Source: Vicingaceae bacterium
GTDB lineage: Bacteria > Bacteroidota > Bacteroidia > Flavobacteriales_E > Vicingaceae
Length of the DNA: 64,000 nucleotides
Direction of reading: 5' to 3'
NCBI GenBank assembly: GCA_019429185.1
Contig: JAHYJH010000002.1
Location: forward strand, 1-64,000
Shown here: positions 27,861 to 36,317 of the stretch, one piece after another
Layout: every line of letters starts with the position of its first letter
Numbering within the stretch: position 1 is the first letter of the stretch
Program-made: the position numbers and the translations under genes
Notes under the pieces: generated by a model
What the model was told of the DNA's origin: nothing
Databases searched by the model: none
The model's input: only the letters and a program-made list of their open reading frames with translations

Positions 27861-29573
27861 TTATTTTTTGCTCCACTCCTTAAAATTAGGGTCTTTCTCG
27901 TTTTGTTTAAGCAGTTCATAATTGTTGAAATAAATCTTCTTTTCTAGTTTCAAATCAATGTTTTCTATCTTTCCCAACGCTCTTTTTAGGGTAATAATTT
28001 GTTCTTTTTCACCAAAATAGTTACTCCATTGTTCAAAATCATTGTTAATCTTACACTTATTTATTGCAATAATTTCATCATTGACTGAAACGCCACTTTT
28101 TTCAGCAATTGAATTGGGATAGAGCGAATCAACAACACATAAATTATTTTCATAGCGTACTTTAAAGCCGAATTTTGCTTCATTATAATTGCTTGATGGC
28201 GAAATCTTCAGCTCACATCCAATATAAGTTAAGGCTTCCTCTAAAAAAGGGGTAAAATCTGCTGTACCATGAATAAGTTGATCATAAATTTCATTAAAAG
28301 AAGCTCCAGCTATTTTTTCTACTGATTTTTTATAATCTAAATCGCTTACTCCCTTACCTTTTTTAGCAAAATCGGTATAAAGGAGTTTCATCACATCTTT
28401 TAATACTTTTTTGTTACTGGTATTTTTCATGATAAAAATATCGGTAATAAAAGCAATTAACGCTCCTTCGGTATAAATAGAACCTTTTCTGTTGGGAATT
28501 CCTTTTACATAACCATCTAACCAAGTATCAAAGGAAGAAGCTGCTACAGACATATTTTCTACACCAAAATTAGTGTAGTGTCTTTCTAGTAATTTATCAA
28601 ACGTACTTTTGTATTGAGTCCAATCAAACACACCAGAACTCAGCAGATATTTGTCTCCAAAATAAGTGGTAACGCCTTCATCCAAATAGCCTAAAACGGT
28701 GTAGTTTTCTTTGGTATAATCGTAAGGGTACATTTCAATAGGTCGAATTTGTTTTACATTCCAAGTGTGATATAATTCGTGGGAACTAACTCCCAAAAGT
28801 TCATTATACCAACCTTTTTCATTCATAATGTCATACGATGGTCCCAAAGAAATTACCGTAGAATTACTATGTTCTACACCATGATACGTTCTAAAAGGGA
28901 GGATTTGAAATAAAAAATGGTATTCTTTTGTGGGAAATTCTCCATAATCATTTATTTGGTTGGCAATAAACTTTTTAAAGTCATTTTCTAATTTGTTAAA
29001 GTCGGGCTTACATTCGCCTTGAAACCACAAATGAAAAAGCACCTTACTTTCTTGAAAAGAATGGTGTTTTAAAGAGTTACTGGCAATAAACGGACAATCT
29101 ACCAATTCATGAAAATCTTTTGCCTCAAATTGATGTGTTTTTGTTTGTCTTAACCCAGTAGCTAATTTGTAAGTTTTAGGCAGTTTAAGTTCTAAATAAC
29201 ATTTTTCGTTGATTCTTTTTGAATCATACAAGAAGCAATTTACACCATTAACATACAACTGATTGTCATCTAAATAAGATGAACCAGCATTAATTTCAGC
29301 AGCGTAATAATTATACTTGATATGAAGTTGTGCTGTTTTTTCTGTATTTATTTCCCACAAGTCTTTTTTTAATTTTTTAAAAGAAAGCGGTTTCCCTTTT
29401 TCATCATAGGGTTGGAATTTTTGAATGTTTTTAGCAAAATTTCCCAATTCATACCTTCCTGGACGCCATGCTGGCAATTGAACCAGTTGTGTTGATTGTG
29501 AGTTGGTGTCTATAATAAATTCAATGTCAATAAAATGTGAATTTGGCTGTTGGTAAGAAATAATATACTGCAT
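27861..29573 (-). CDS. M61 family metallopeptidase with PDZ domain
   Basis: A glycyl-aminopeptidase-type zinc protease. Zinc motif HELYH followed by TWNVKQIRP (near residue 265 from the start I use), a second glutamate region LDEGVTTYFGDKYLL, and an N-terminal beta domain (about 1-165). The C-terminal PDZ domain (about 475-560) has the blocks YPNSIAEKSGVSVNDEIIAIN. I start at MQYIISYQQP rather than the listed ATG, because a perfect TACCTTTG promoter box (29597-29604) lies inside the proposed extension. There is no obvious signal peptide, so it may be cytoplasmic. Confidence 0.9.
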   Translation of the reverse strand: MQYIISYQQPNSHFIDIEFIIDTNSQSTQLVQLPAWRPGRYELGNFAKNIQKFQPYDEKGKPLSFKKLKKDLWEINTEKTAQLHIKYNYYAAEINAGSSYLDDNQLYVNGVNCFLYDSKRINEKCYLELKLPKTYKLATGLRQTKTHQFEAKDFHELVDCPFIASNSLKHHSFQESKVLFHLWFQGECKPDFNKLENDFKKFIANQINDYGEFPTKEYHFLFQILPFRTYHGVEHSNSTVISLGPSYDIMNEKGWYNELLGVSSHELYHTWNVKQIRPIEMYPYDYTKENYTVLGYLDEGVTTYFGDKYLLSSGVFDWTQYKSTFDKLLERHYTNFGVENMSVAASSFDTWLDGYVKGIPNRKGSIYTEGALIAFITDIFIMKNTSNKKVLKDVMKLLYTDFAKKGKGVSDLDYKKSVEKIAGASFNEIYDQLIHGTADFTPFLEEALTYIGCELKISPSSNYNEAKFGFKVRYENNLCVVDSLYPNSIAEKSGVSVNDEIIAINKCKINNDFEQWSNYFGEKEQIITLKRALGKIENIDLKLEKKIYFNNYELLKQNEKDPNFKEWSKK

Positions 29574-29596
29574 AATTAATTGATTTTTTATAGCAG

Positions 29597-29604
29597 CAAA
29601 GGTA
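29597..29604 (-). promoter_or_regulatory. TAnnTTTG promoter box for the M61 peptidase
   Basis: TACCTTTG on the minus strand, 23 nt upstream of the chosen start codon. It decides the start, as transcription would begin downstream of the ORF-track ATG. Confidence 0.65.
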
Positions 29605-29697
29605 ATGTTCAAGTAAAGAAATTTTGAATTTTGAATGATTAATTATGAATTAATTTTCTTTTATAAATATCTTTCAAGACTTTACTAATTTTACGCC

Positions 29698-30438
29698 ATG
29701 AATAAAGACGAACATTTAATTTTTGGAATACACCCTATTTTGGAAGCTATCAACTCAGGCAAGGAGATAGACAAACTTTATATCCAACAAGATATTAAAG
29801 GACCAGGTTTAACCGAATTAAGAAATGCCATTAAAAAGCATAAAATTCCTTTTTCGCATGTTCCTGTTTTTAAGTTAAATAAACATATTTCTGGAAATCA
29901 TCAAGGAGTTATTGGTTTTATTTCTCCCATTTCGTTGCATGATATTGAGCAAGTTATACCTACTTTGTTTGAACAAGGAAAAGTTCCCTTTGTTTTAATT
30001 TTAGATAAGGTTACGGATGTACGTAATTTTGGAGCAATAAGTCGTTCTGCTGCTTGTGCTGGAGTGGACGCTATTGTAATTCCAAGCAGAGAATCGGCTC
30101 AAATTAATGCTGATGCCATAAAAACATCTGCTGGAGCATTGAATCATATTCCTGTTTGCAAAGTTCAAAATTTAACCGACACTGTGTTATTTCTAAAAGC
30201 AAGTGGTTTGAAAATTGTTTCTTGCACCGAAAAAAGTGCTGACACTATTTATAATGTTGATTATACCTCTCCAACAGCAATTATTATGGGTGGGGAAGAA
30301 AAAGGTATTTCAAATCAATTACTAAAAAACAGCGATGCACGAGTTAAAATTCCAATTGTGGGAGAGATTTCTTCTCTGAATGTGTCTGTTGCTGCCGGAA
30401 TAGTGCTTTTTGAAGCAGCCAAACAACGATTGGTTTAA
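29698..30438 (+). CDS. rlmB: 23S rRNA (guanosine-2'-O)-methyltransferase RlmB (SpoU/TrmH family)
   Basis: 246 residues. The N-terminal substrate-binding domain opens with LIFGIHPILEAINSGKEIDKLY. The SPOUT knot has motif 1 NFGAISRSAACAGVDAI, motif 2 IIMGGEEKGIS and motif 3 SLNVSVAAGI. RlmB modifies G2251 of 23S rRNA in E. coli. The promoter-like TAATTTTA lies 4 nt before the ATG. The stop codon is followed within 3 bp by a TIR-bounded repeat element. Confidence 0.94.
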   Translation: MNKDEHLIFGIHPILEAINSGKEIDKLYIQQDIKGPGLTELRNAIKKHKIPFSHVPVFKLNKHISGNHQGVIGFISPISLHDIEQVIPTLFEQGKVPFVLILDKVTDVRNFGAISRSAACAGVDAIVIPSRESAQINADAIKTSAGALNHIPVCKVQNLTDTVLFLKASGLKIVSCTEKSADTIYNVDYTSPTAIIMGGEEKGISNQLLKNSDARVKIPIVGEISSLNVSVAAGIVLFEAAKQRLV

Positions 30439-30440
30439 TA

Positions 30441-30637
30441 CACTCAACACACATAGGTTTTCGGTTTTTTCACTCTTTCTTTTTCTCTTTCTCTGCGTTA
30501 AAATTTTAAACCGTAACTAATGCTATGCTTACAACTTACACACAAGCTCGCTCATTCAGCCACTGGCTGAATGCCGTACCTTGATAAAGAAAAAAATAAA
30601 TTCGTCAAAATTCCCAAAAACCTATGTGTGTTGAGTA
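30441..30637. mobile_element. MITE-like element with perfect 20-bp terminal inverted repeats
   Basis: ACTCAACACACATAGGTTTT (30442-30461) is the exact reverse complement of 30617-30636. TA lies at both outer edges (30439-30440 and 30638-30639). There is no coding capacity. An internal perfect palindrome, ATTCAGCC-ACT-GGCTGAAT (30554-30572), is a second repeat type. It fills the gap between the convergent rlmB and 30647 genes and would form a large stem on either transcript, so it may serve as a terminator. Confidence 0.85.
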
Positions 30638-30646
30638 TAATTTCCT

Positions 30647-32188
30647 TTATCCCCCATTTTTTGCTTTTAACAACATCAATTTAACGAAGGATTGATTGTT
30701 TATTTTACTATCTAACCAAATTAAAAAATCAAAATAATCGAGTGCAATTTTCTCATAAGGATCTTGTAAAACGGTTAACAAACTCTTTTTAAATTCAATA
30801 AATTGTTCTTTGAGTTTTTCATCTGTTTTGCATTTAGTTAGCTTTCGCATTTCTTGAATGAAAATAGTCTCAAATTTATAATCTCTTTTATTAATAGTTA
30901 AAAATCGTTTTGTTGACTTAATATTATATTCTAACAAATCAAGATTATTTAGCTCATAATGAATAATTAAATTAACTAAACGGGCAAACGTATAAACATC
31001 ATCTCTCAAGCCAGGTTTATTTTCATTCAGCACTAAATTAATGTAACGTAATGCTCCTTTTAAATCTTCAGTAAAAAAATAAGCCCGAGAAATATTATAA
31101 TAAAATAGCATTTCTTCTTCTTTGTTAACTTTTCCATTAAATCGTTTTAACCGCTCTAAAATTTCAGGAACAACTTGTTTAATAGCTTTTGCGTATTCTC
31201 CTTTTGAAATGAATATATTTAATTCAGCATTAAAAGGCAATGTAAATAATTTCAATTGAATATCTATGCTTTCAAAGCCTGATTTCGTTTCTAAGGCTTT
31301 CATTTTTTCAATAATAGAAAGGGTTTTATCCCAGTTTTTCTCTGCCAAATAAGTATATAACACATTGTTTAATGCCCGAATGTATCTTTTAGGAAGCTCC
31401 TTCATGATAGCTGGATTTGCCTCCATTATTTTAATTACTTTATTGAAATTTTCAGAAGCAGTTTCGTGGTCATGATTAGTAACAGCACAAAGTCCTTTAA
31501 TTGAATAGCATGCAGTTGTTGCTTTTATAGAATAGGCAGTATTTTTACCAACAATTAAAGGGTGATTTGCAATTTTTTTAATTTCATTCTGTCCCTCTTT
31601 ATTTCGAGTATAACCTCCTTTGCGTATCACATAATTTACCCTCGAATATAATTTTTGATATTCGGCAATGTTTCTTAATTTTTCTATACAATCTGACTCT
31701 TCCTCAATTAGATTGTCCATGTTCACTTTGAACTTATTATCCAAAAAAGCTTCTTCTACTAATTTTTTTTCCCAATCAATTAAATCAAGTAAAAAATAAT
31801 ATTTTTCGAAAACATAAGCCGTTTCTTTTGTTCTTAAAATATTTTTATAACATTCCGTATAAAGGGCTTTGTTAAATAGAAGTTCAATATTTCGCAGGTT
31901 TTCCTGAATAATTGAGGCCGCAGAATTATCAGAATGAAAACCTCTTAAACTTTTTAAAATAAGCTTATATAAATGATTTTTTTCCGAAGGCAAATGTTTA
32001 ATAAAATTTTCGTCTTTAAATTGGTGTTTTAAATCTTCTTCATCATATACCTCTTGCTCTTCCACGTATTCAAAAAGCTTTATGTAGTTCTTTTCTCCGG
32101 TTTGTAATGAAGACATTAACTTAAAATATCTTTTCTCTGATTTAGTCAGCGATTTTATCAGGTGAAATAATTCTTTTGAAGGCTTCAT
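30647..32188 (-). CDS. Large helical (TPR-like) protein of unknown function
   Basis: 513 residues, no signal peptide, almost entirely predicted helix with many Lys, Glu and aromatic residues. The opening LFHLIKSLTKSEKRYFKLMSS is a recognisable Bacteroidota hypothetical-protein type. Helix pairs with TPR-like spacing appear later (ISRAYFFTEDLKGALRYINLVL). It may be a scaffold or protein-interaction protein; I cannot assign a partner. It is monocistronic. Confidence 0.75.
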   Translation of the reverse strand: MKPSKELFHLIKSLTKSEKRYFKLMSSLQTGEKNYIKLFEYVEEQEVYDEEDLKHQFKDENFIKHLPSEKNHLYKLILKSLRGFHSDNSAASIIQENLRNIELLFNKALYTECYKNILRTKETAYVFEKYYFLLDLIDWEKKLVEEAFLDNKFKVNMDNLIEEESDCIEKLRNIAEYQKLYSRVNYVIRKGGYTRNKEGQNEIKKIANHPLIVGKNTAYSIKATTACYSIKGLCAVTNHDHETASENFNKVIKIMEANPAIMKELPKRYIRALNNVLYTYLAEKNWDKTLSIIEKMKALETKSGFESIDIQLKLFTLPFNAELNIFISKGEYAKAIKQVVPEILERLKRFNGKVNKEEEMLFYYNISRAYFFTEDLKGALRYINLVLNENKPGLRDDVYTFARLVNLIIHYELNNLDLLEYNIKSTKRFLTINKRDYKFETIFIQEMRKLTKCKTDEKLKEQFIEFKKSLLTVLQDPYEKIALDYFDFLIWLDSKINNQSFVKLMLLKAKNGG

Positions 32189-32401
32189 TTTTTTTTCTAT
32201 ATTTAGTTGCCAAAATTAAAAAAACTTGTTTTATAGCATTACAATATTAGTGTAAAAAAATGAAACGATAAAATTTAAAATTAAATAATATCGAAGTGTC
32301 ATTTTTTGAACATAATCAAATTTCTTTTCCACAAAATACATTGAACTGAAATTTTTGAATGATAAATCTATACTTAATCCTTTTTAAAAAATAGATTTCT
32401 G

Positions 32402-32409
32402 TAAATTTG
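32402..32409 (+). promoter_or_regulatory. TAnnTTTG promoter box for the M1 peptidase
   Basis: TAAATTTG, 23 nt before the ATG of 32433..34814. Confidence 0.6.
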
Positions 32410-32432
32410 ATTTTTACATTAACCATATCCCT

Positions 32433-34814
32433 ATGAAAAAAATTCTCTTTTTTGGTGTTATTTCTCTTGTTGGAATTGCAATTTCATTTGCTCAAACACA
32501 TGAAAACAAACCCATTGACCCCAATCAAAAAGCCTTGAACAGTAGAAGTGATACCATAAATATTCTTCATTATCAAATTAATTTAGAAATTTTAGATTTT
32601 ACCAATAAAATTATTAATGGAAATTGTGTTGTTACCTTCACTCCTAAAATTAATAATGTTGGTGTAATTGATTTAGATTTGCTGGAATTAAATGTTGATT
32701 CTGTTGTTCTGTATTCTAATTCATTAGCTTTTACTCATAATGATACCTTACTAAAAATCACTTTACCTGCGGCACTCAATATTGGTGATACGGCTTCTGT
32801 TACCGTTTATTACAATGGCAGCCCTCAAACCGACAATAGCGGTTGGGGAGGATTTTATTTCGATAATACGTATGCGTATAACTTAGGCGTTGGTTTCGAT
32901 GCAAATCCGCATAATTATGGCAGAGTTTGGTTTCCTTGTTTCGATAATTTTGTAGAACGATCTACTTTTGAATTTAATATTATTACCTCAGCAGGAAAAA
33001 AAGCACATTGCAATGGATTACTTGTTAATGATTCTATTATTGCAGGAGACACTATTGTAAGAACTTGGCAAATGAATGAACCCATTCCAACTTATTTGGC
33101 TTGTGTTGCAGTATCGGATTACGCTACAGTGCATCAAAATTTTAATGGTTCTAATGGAAATATCCCTGCGGAACTTGTAGGTAGAGCTCCTGATACTACT
33201 AATCTCAAAAATTCTTTTGTAAATTTAAATAATGCCCTCAATATTTATGAAAACAACTATGGCCCTTATTTATGGAATAAAATAGGCTTTGTACTTGTCC
33301 CTTTTAATAGCGGGGCGATGGAACATGCTACCTGCATTGCCTACCCAAGAACTGCCGCTAATGGAACGCTTAATTTCGAAACATTAATGGCTCACGAATT
33401 TGCTCATCATTGGTGGGGCGATTTGGTTACTTGTGAAACCGCAGGAGATATGTGGATAAACGAAGGAATGGCAACTTATTCAGAGCATTTGTTCACAGAA
33501 AATATGTATGGTAGAACTGCTTATATGAATGACGTGAAAAACAATCATAAAGAAGTACTGCAATTTGTTCATATTGAAGACAATGGTTTTAGAGCCTTAT
33601 CAAACATGGATCATGCTTACACTTATGGAAGACACACCTACCTAAAAGGAGCGTCTGTAGCTCATAATATGCGTGCATACATGGGCGATTCGTTGTTTTT
33701 TGTTGGATTGAAAGCCATTCAAGATAGTTTTCAATTTAAAAACATCAATGCTTTTGAATTTAGAGATAAATTGTTCGCATCAACCAATGTAGATATGACT
33801 AATTTTTTCAACGACTGGATAGTATCTCCAGGATTTTCTCATTTCTCTATTGATTCTTCTTCTATCCTCATTAACGGAAGTAATTATGATGTTACGCTCT
33901 TTATTCAGCAAAAACTGAGAGCTACAACTAATTTTCATACCAATGTTCCGTTAGAAATTACGTTTTATGATGCCAATTGGAATAAATTTATCACAGAAAT
34001 AGTTGCTTCAGGACAAAATTCCACTGCTACGGTAACTGTTCCTTTTTCCCCAGTTCTATCCATTCTTAATGAAGCAAACACACTCAATCAAGCAAGAACA
34101 GACAATCAGTTAATAATAAAAACACCCTCATCGAATCAACTACAAAATTTAGCAATGCTTCGATTAACTGTAAGTGCTATTACCGATTCTGCCTTGCTTC
34201 AACTCGAACACCATTGGGTAGCTCCAGATGCGATTAAGAATAATGTAAATAATTACCGAATTTCTTCAAACCGATATTGGAGTTTCAATGGAATCTTACC
34301 TCCAAACTTTAAAGCCAGTGCTCGTTTAGATTTTGACAATCGTTCTACAACAGGTTTTTTAGATGATGATTTATTGACTGTAAATACCGATAGTATTATT
34401 TTGTTATATAGAGAAAATGCGGCATCAGACTGGACTGAATATCCTTATTATACAAAAACAACAATAGGAAGCCTTCTTTTTGGGTTTATGACTATTGATA
34501 GCTTACTTTTAGGTGAATATGCTTTTGCAAATAGCCCTAATGCAGTTTCTATAAATGAACAAAATGAGTTAATTCACCATAACTTTAAACTTTTTCCAAA
34601 TCCAACTGAAAATCATATTTTTATAGAAGAAATCACATCCTCAACCAATAATTATGCTTTGGACGTTTATGATTTATCTGGACGAATTATTCATCAAGAA
34701 AATTTTGTTGGAAAAACAAAAATAAACACACAAACATGGCATAAAGGAAACTACATTGTTACTGTCATTGAAAATTCAAAAATGGTGTTTTCAGGAAAAG
34801 TGATTGTTCACTAA
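32433..34814 (+). CDS. Secreted M1 family aminopeptidase with T9SS type A sorting domain
   Basis: 793 residues. Signal peptide 1-20, N-terminal beta saddle (about 40-230), thermolysin-like catalytic domain with exopeptidase motif SGAMEH (GAMEN-like), zinc ligands H321, H325 (HEFAH) and E344 (NEGMATYSE), and YGRHTYLKGASV. After a middle region, the C-terminus (about 720-793) has the type A sorting signature KLFPNPTENHIFIEE, ending GKVIVH, so it is exported by the type IX secretion system. A role in extracellular peptide degradation is inferred. Confidence 0.93.
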   Translation: MKKILFFGVISLVGIAISFAQTHENKPIDPNQKALNSRSDTINILHYQINLEILDFTNKIINGNCVVTFTPKINNVGVIDLDLLELNVDSVVLYSNSLAFTHNDTLLKITLPAALNIGDTASVTVYYNGSPQTDNSGWGGFYFDNTYAYNLGVGFDANPHNYGRVWFPCFDNFVERSTFEFNIITSAGKKAHCNGLLVNDSIIAGDTIVRTWQMNEPIPTYLACVAVSDYATVHQNFNGSNGNIPAELVGRAPDTTNLKNSFVNLNNALNIYENNYGPYLWNKIGFVLVPFNSGAMEHATCIAYPRTAANGTLNFETLMAHEFAHHWWGDLVTCETAGDMWINEGMATYSEHLFTENMYGRTAYMNDVKNNHKEVLQFVHIEDNGFRALSNMDHAYTYGRHTYLKGASVAHNMRAYMGDSLFFVGLKAIQDSFQFKNINAFEFRDKLFASTNVDMTNFFNDWIVSPGFSHFSIDSSSILINGSNYDVTLFIQQKLRATTNFHTNVPLEITFYDANWNKFITEIVASGQNSTATVTVPFSPVLSILNEANTLNQARTDNQLIIKTPSSNQLQNLAMLRLTVSAITDSALLQLEHHWVAPDAIKNNVNNYRISSNRYWSFNGILPPNFKASARLDFDNRSTTGFLDDDLLTVNTDSIILLYRENAASDWTEYPYYTKTTIGSLLFGFMTIDSLLLGEYAFANSPNAVSINEQNELIHHNFKLFPNPTENHIFIEEITSSTNNYALDVYDLSGRIIHQENFVGKTKINTQTWHKGNYIVTVIENSKMVFSGKVIVH

Positions 34815-35094
34815 CTAAACTTTCAGAGATGTGTTTAAAGTCAGTAAAATAGATATAATAAACTTAATTTTATTCATCATTTTATTCATCAATAAATTGA
34901 AGAAATTGAAACAGCAAGGCTTTTAACTTTTTTTTGATTTATACCGCAACCAACTACCACGCTAAAGGCAAGGTGGTATTGGTTAGTTGGAGTATCTTAA
35001 TGAGGGTTGGTTTTAGGGCAACGATGCTGTTTTTATAAAAAAAAGTAGTTGTTCAATAATGTTTCATGCTCATACCTCCCTGCTCCTCTTTTTA

Positions 35095-35373
35095 TCAATG
35101 ATTGTGTTCACTATGTTCATGGTTTTCTTCAACTTGTTCTAAATCCATATTGCACTTAGGACATTGCCCAGGTTCTTCATAGGTTTTTTCGCCTTCACAC
35201 TTCATGGGACACTGAAAATGTGTGTGTTCTGCATGCTCATCCGTCATTTCCACATTTTCATCATGATTCATGTCTTCGTGATGTTTCGTCTTAGAGTTTC
35301 CACAGGCTGAAAATAGGGTACTTCCTGCAATAAACAACATTGTTGTTCCGATAATTAAAATTGTTTTTTTCAT
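35095..35373 (-). CDS. Heavy-metal-binding-domain lipoprotein
   Basis: 92 residues. Lipoprotein signal (MLFIAGSTLFSAC), a His/Glu/Asp-rich stretch (KHHEDMNHDENVEM), and a metal-binding domain with QCPMKCEG..PGQCPKCNMDLE, the same type as the N-terminal domain of the CusB-like protein at 41801. It ends in another His cluster (HEHSEHNH). Likely binds copper or a similar ion in the periplasm. It lies downstream of the ATP-cone nuclease gene and may be the last gene of that unit. Confidence 0.85.
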   Translation of the reverse strand: MKKTILIIGTTMLFIAGSTLFSACGNSKTKHHEDMNHDENVEMTDEHAEHTHFQCPMKCEGEKTYEEPGQCPKCNMDLEQVEENHEHSEHNH

Positions 35374-35456
35374 GATTTTTTGGTTTTATAATCTTTAAAA
35401 TTAATTATTATTTTGTTTTAGTAACGATATTTTAAAAACTTTACTTAACATTCTTT

Positions 35457-36317
35457 TTATACCTTTTTGTTATTCAAATACATCTCACACAATACAGCAC
35501 ACTCATCCAACACTTTCTGTAATCGGGGTTGTTTCACTCCAATGCTTTCTAATAAAGAATAATTATGGTGTAAGTTTTTACACAGCACAATTTTTTTATC
35601 CAACAATTGTTGTTTCTCTCGTTTTGTAATCGTAGTTAAACATGTTACAGGATGTAAGCCTGAACTATCAATCCAGTCTTTCAGTCCATTATTTTTCGGG
35701 TAGTCCCATCCCACTAAATTCATGTTCATACATTTCCCGTATTGAGCAGCGTCTTCCGAAAAACGAGTATTAGTTATTACCCAGCCTTGGTGAAATTTTT
35801 CGGCATGACCATCCATTTGTTTCCATGATGTTTCTACATCCAAAAATCTAGATTGAATATAAAGTGGGATTTTTACATCGCACACATAGTTCTGCCTGTT
35901 ATGAAATTTACATTCAATCATAAAATGGTGTTCTTTTTTCTCAGCAATTACGTCTATTTCATGATTTACACAATGTCCCTTTACAATTTCTCCAACACGT
36001 GTTTTATACCCTTTAAAATTTAAAAGTTCGGCTATAAATTGCTCAAAAGGAAAACCGGAGGGTCCTAATTCTAGTATTGCTTGTTTTAACTTATACCTTG
36101 CAGCCACTGGGCGAGAAACATTTCTTAATAAACGAAATGCTGTTTTGTAAATTTTACGAGTGGACATGCCATCTACTAACATTTCAATTACTTCATTGGT
36201 AATCCCAATCGCTTGCTCATTAGTTGCACCAGAACGCAACAGTGATTGTTTTAGCTTCTCTTTGTCAAAAGGAACTTTGAGTCCTGACACTTTAGTTATG
36301 TTAACCACTTTACTCAT
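35457..36317 (-). CDS. ATP-cone plus Mrr-type PD-(D/E)xK nuclease protein
   Basis: 286 residues. The N-terminal ATP-cone (about 1-90: VNITKVSGLKVPFDKEKLKQ) is a nucleotide-sensing domain best known from ribonucleotide reductase. The nuclease domain (about 90-200) has the catalytic set in EIDVIAEKKEHHFMIECKF (D, then E-x-K), close to Mrr/RE_Mrr proteins. A Cys/His-containing C-terminal part has VLDECAVLCEMY. The start codon overlaps the stop of the copper ATPase by ATGA, so it is translationally coupled to metal efflux. Target and effect are unknown. Confidence 0.82.
   Translation of the reverse strand: MSKVVNITKVSGLKVPFDKEKLKQSLLRSGATNEQAIGITNEVIEMLVDGMSTRKIYKTAFRLLRNVSRPVAARYKLKQAILELGPSGFPFEQFIAELLNFKGYKTRVGEIVKGHCVNHEIDVIAEKKEHHFMIECKFHNRQNYVCDVKIPLYIQSRFLDVETSWKQMDGHAEKFHQGWVITNTRFSEDAAQYGKCMNMNLVGWDYPKNNGLKDWIDSSGLHPVTCLTTITKREKQQLLDKKIVLCKNLHHNYSLLESIGVKQPRLQKVLDECAVLCEMYLNNKKV

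Noticed and set aside
34815-35094. Inverted words ACCAACTACCAC / GTGGTATTGGTTAGTTGG as a regulatory element
   Set aside because: The arms pair poorly and there is no T-tract. I see nothing that supports a function in this 280-bp spacer.
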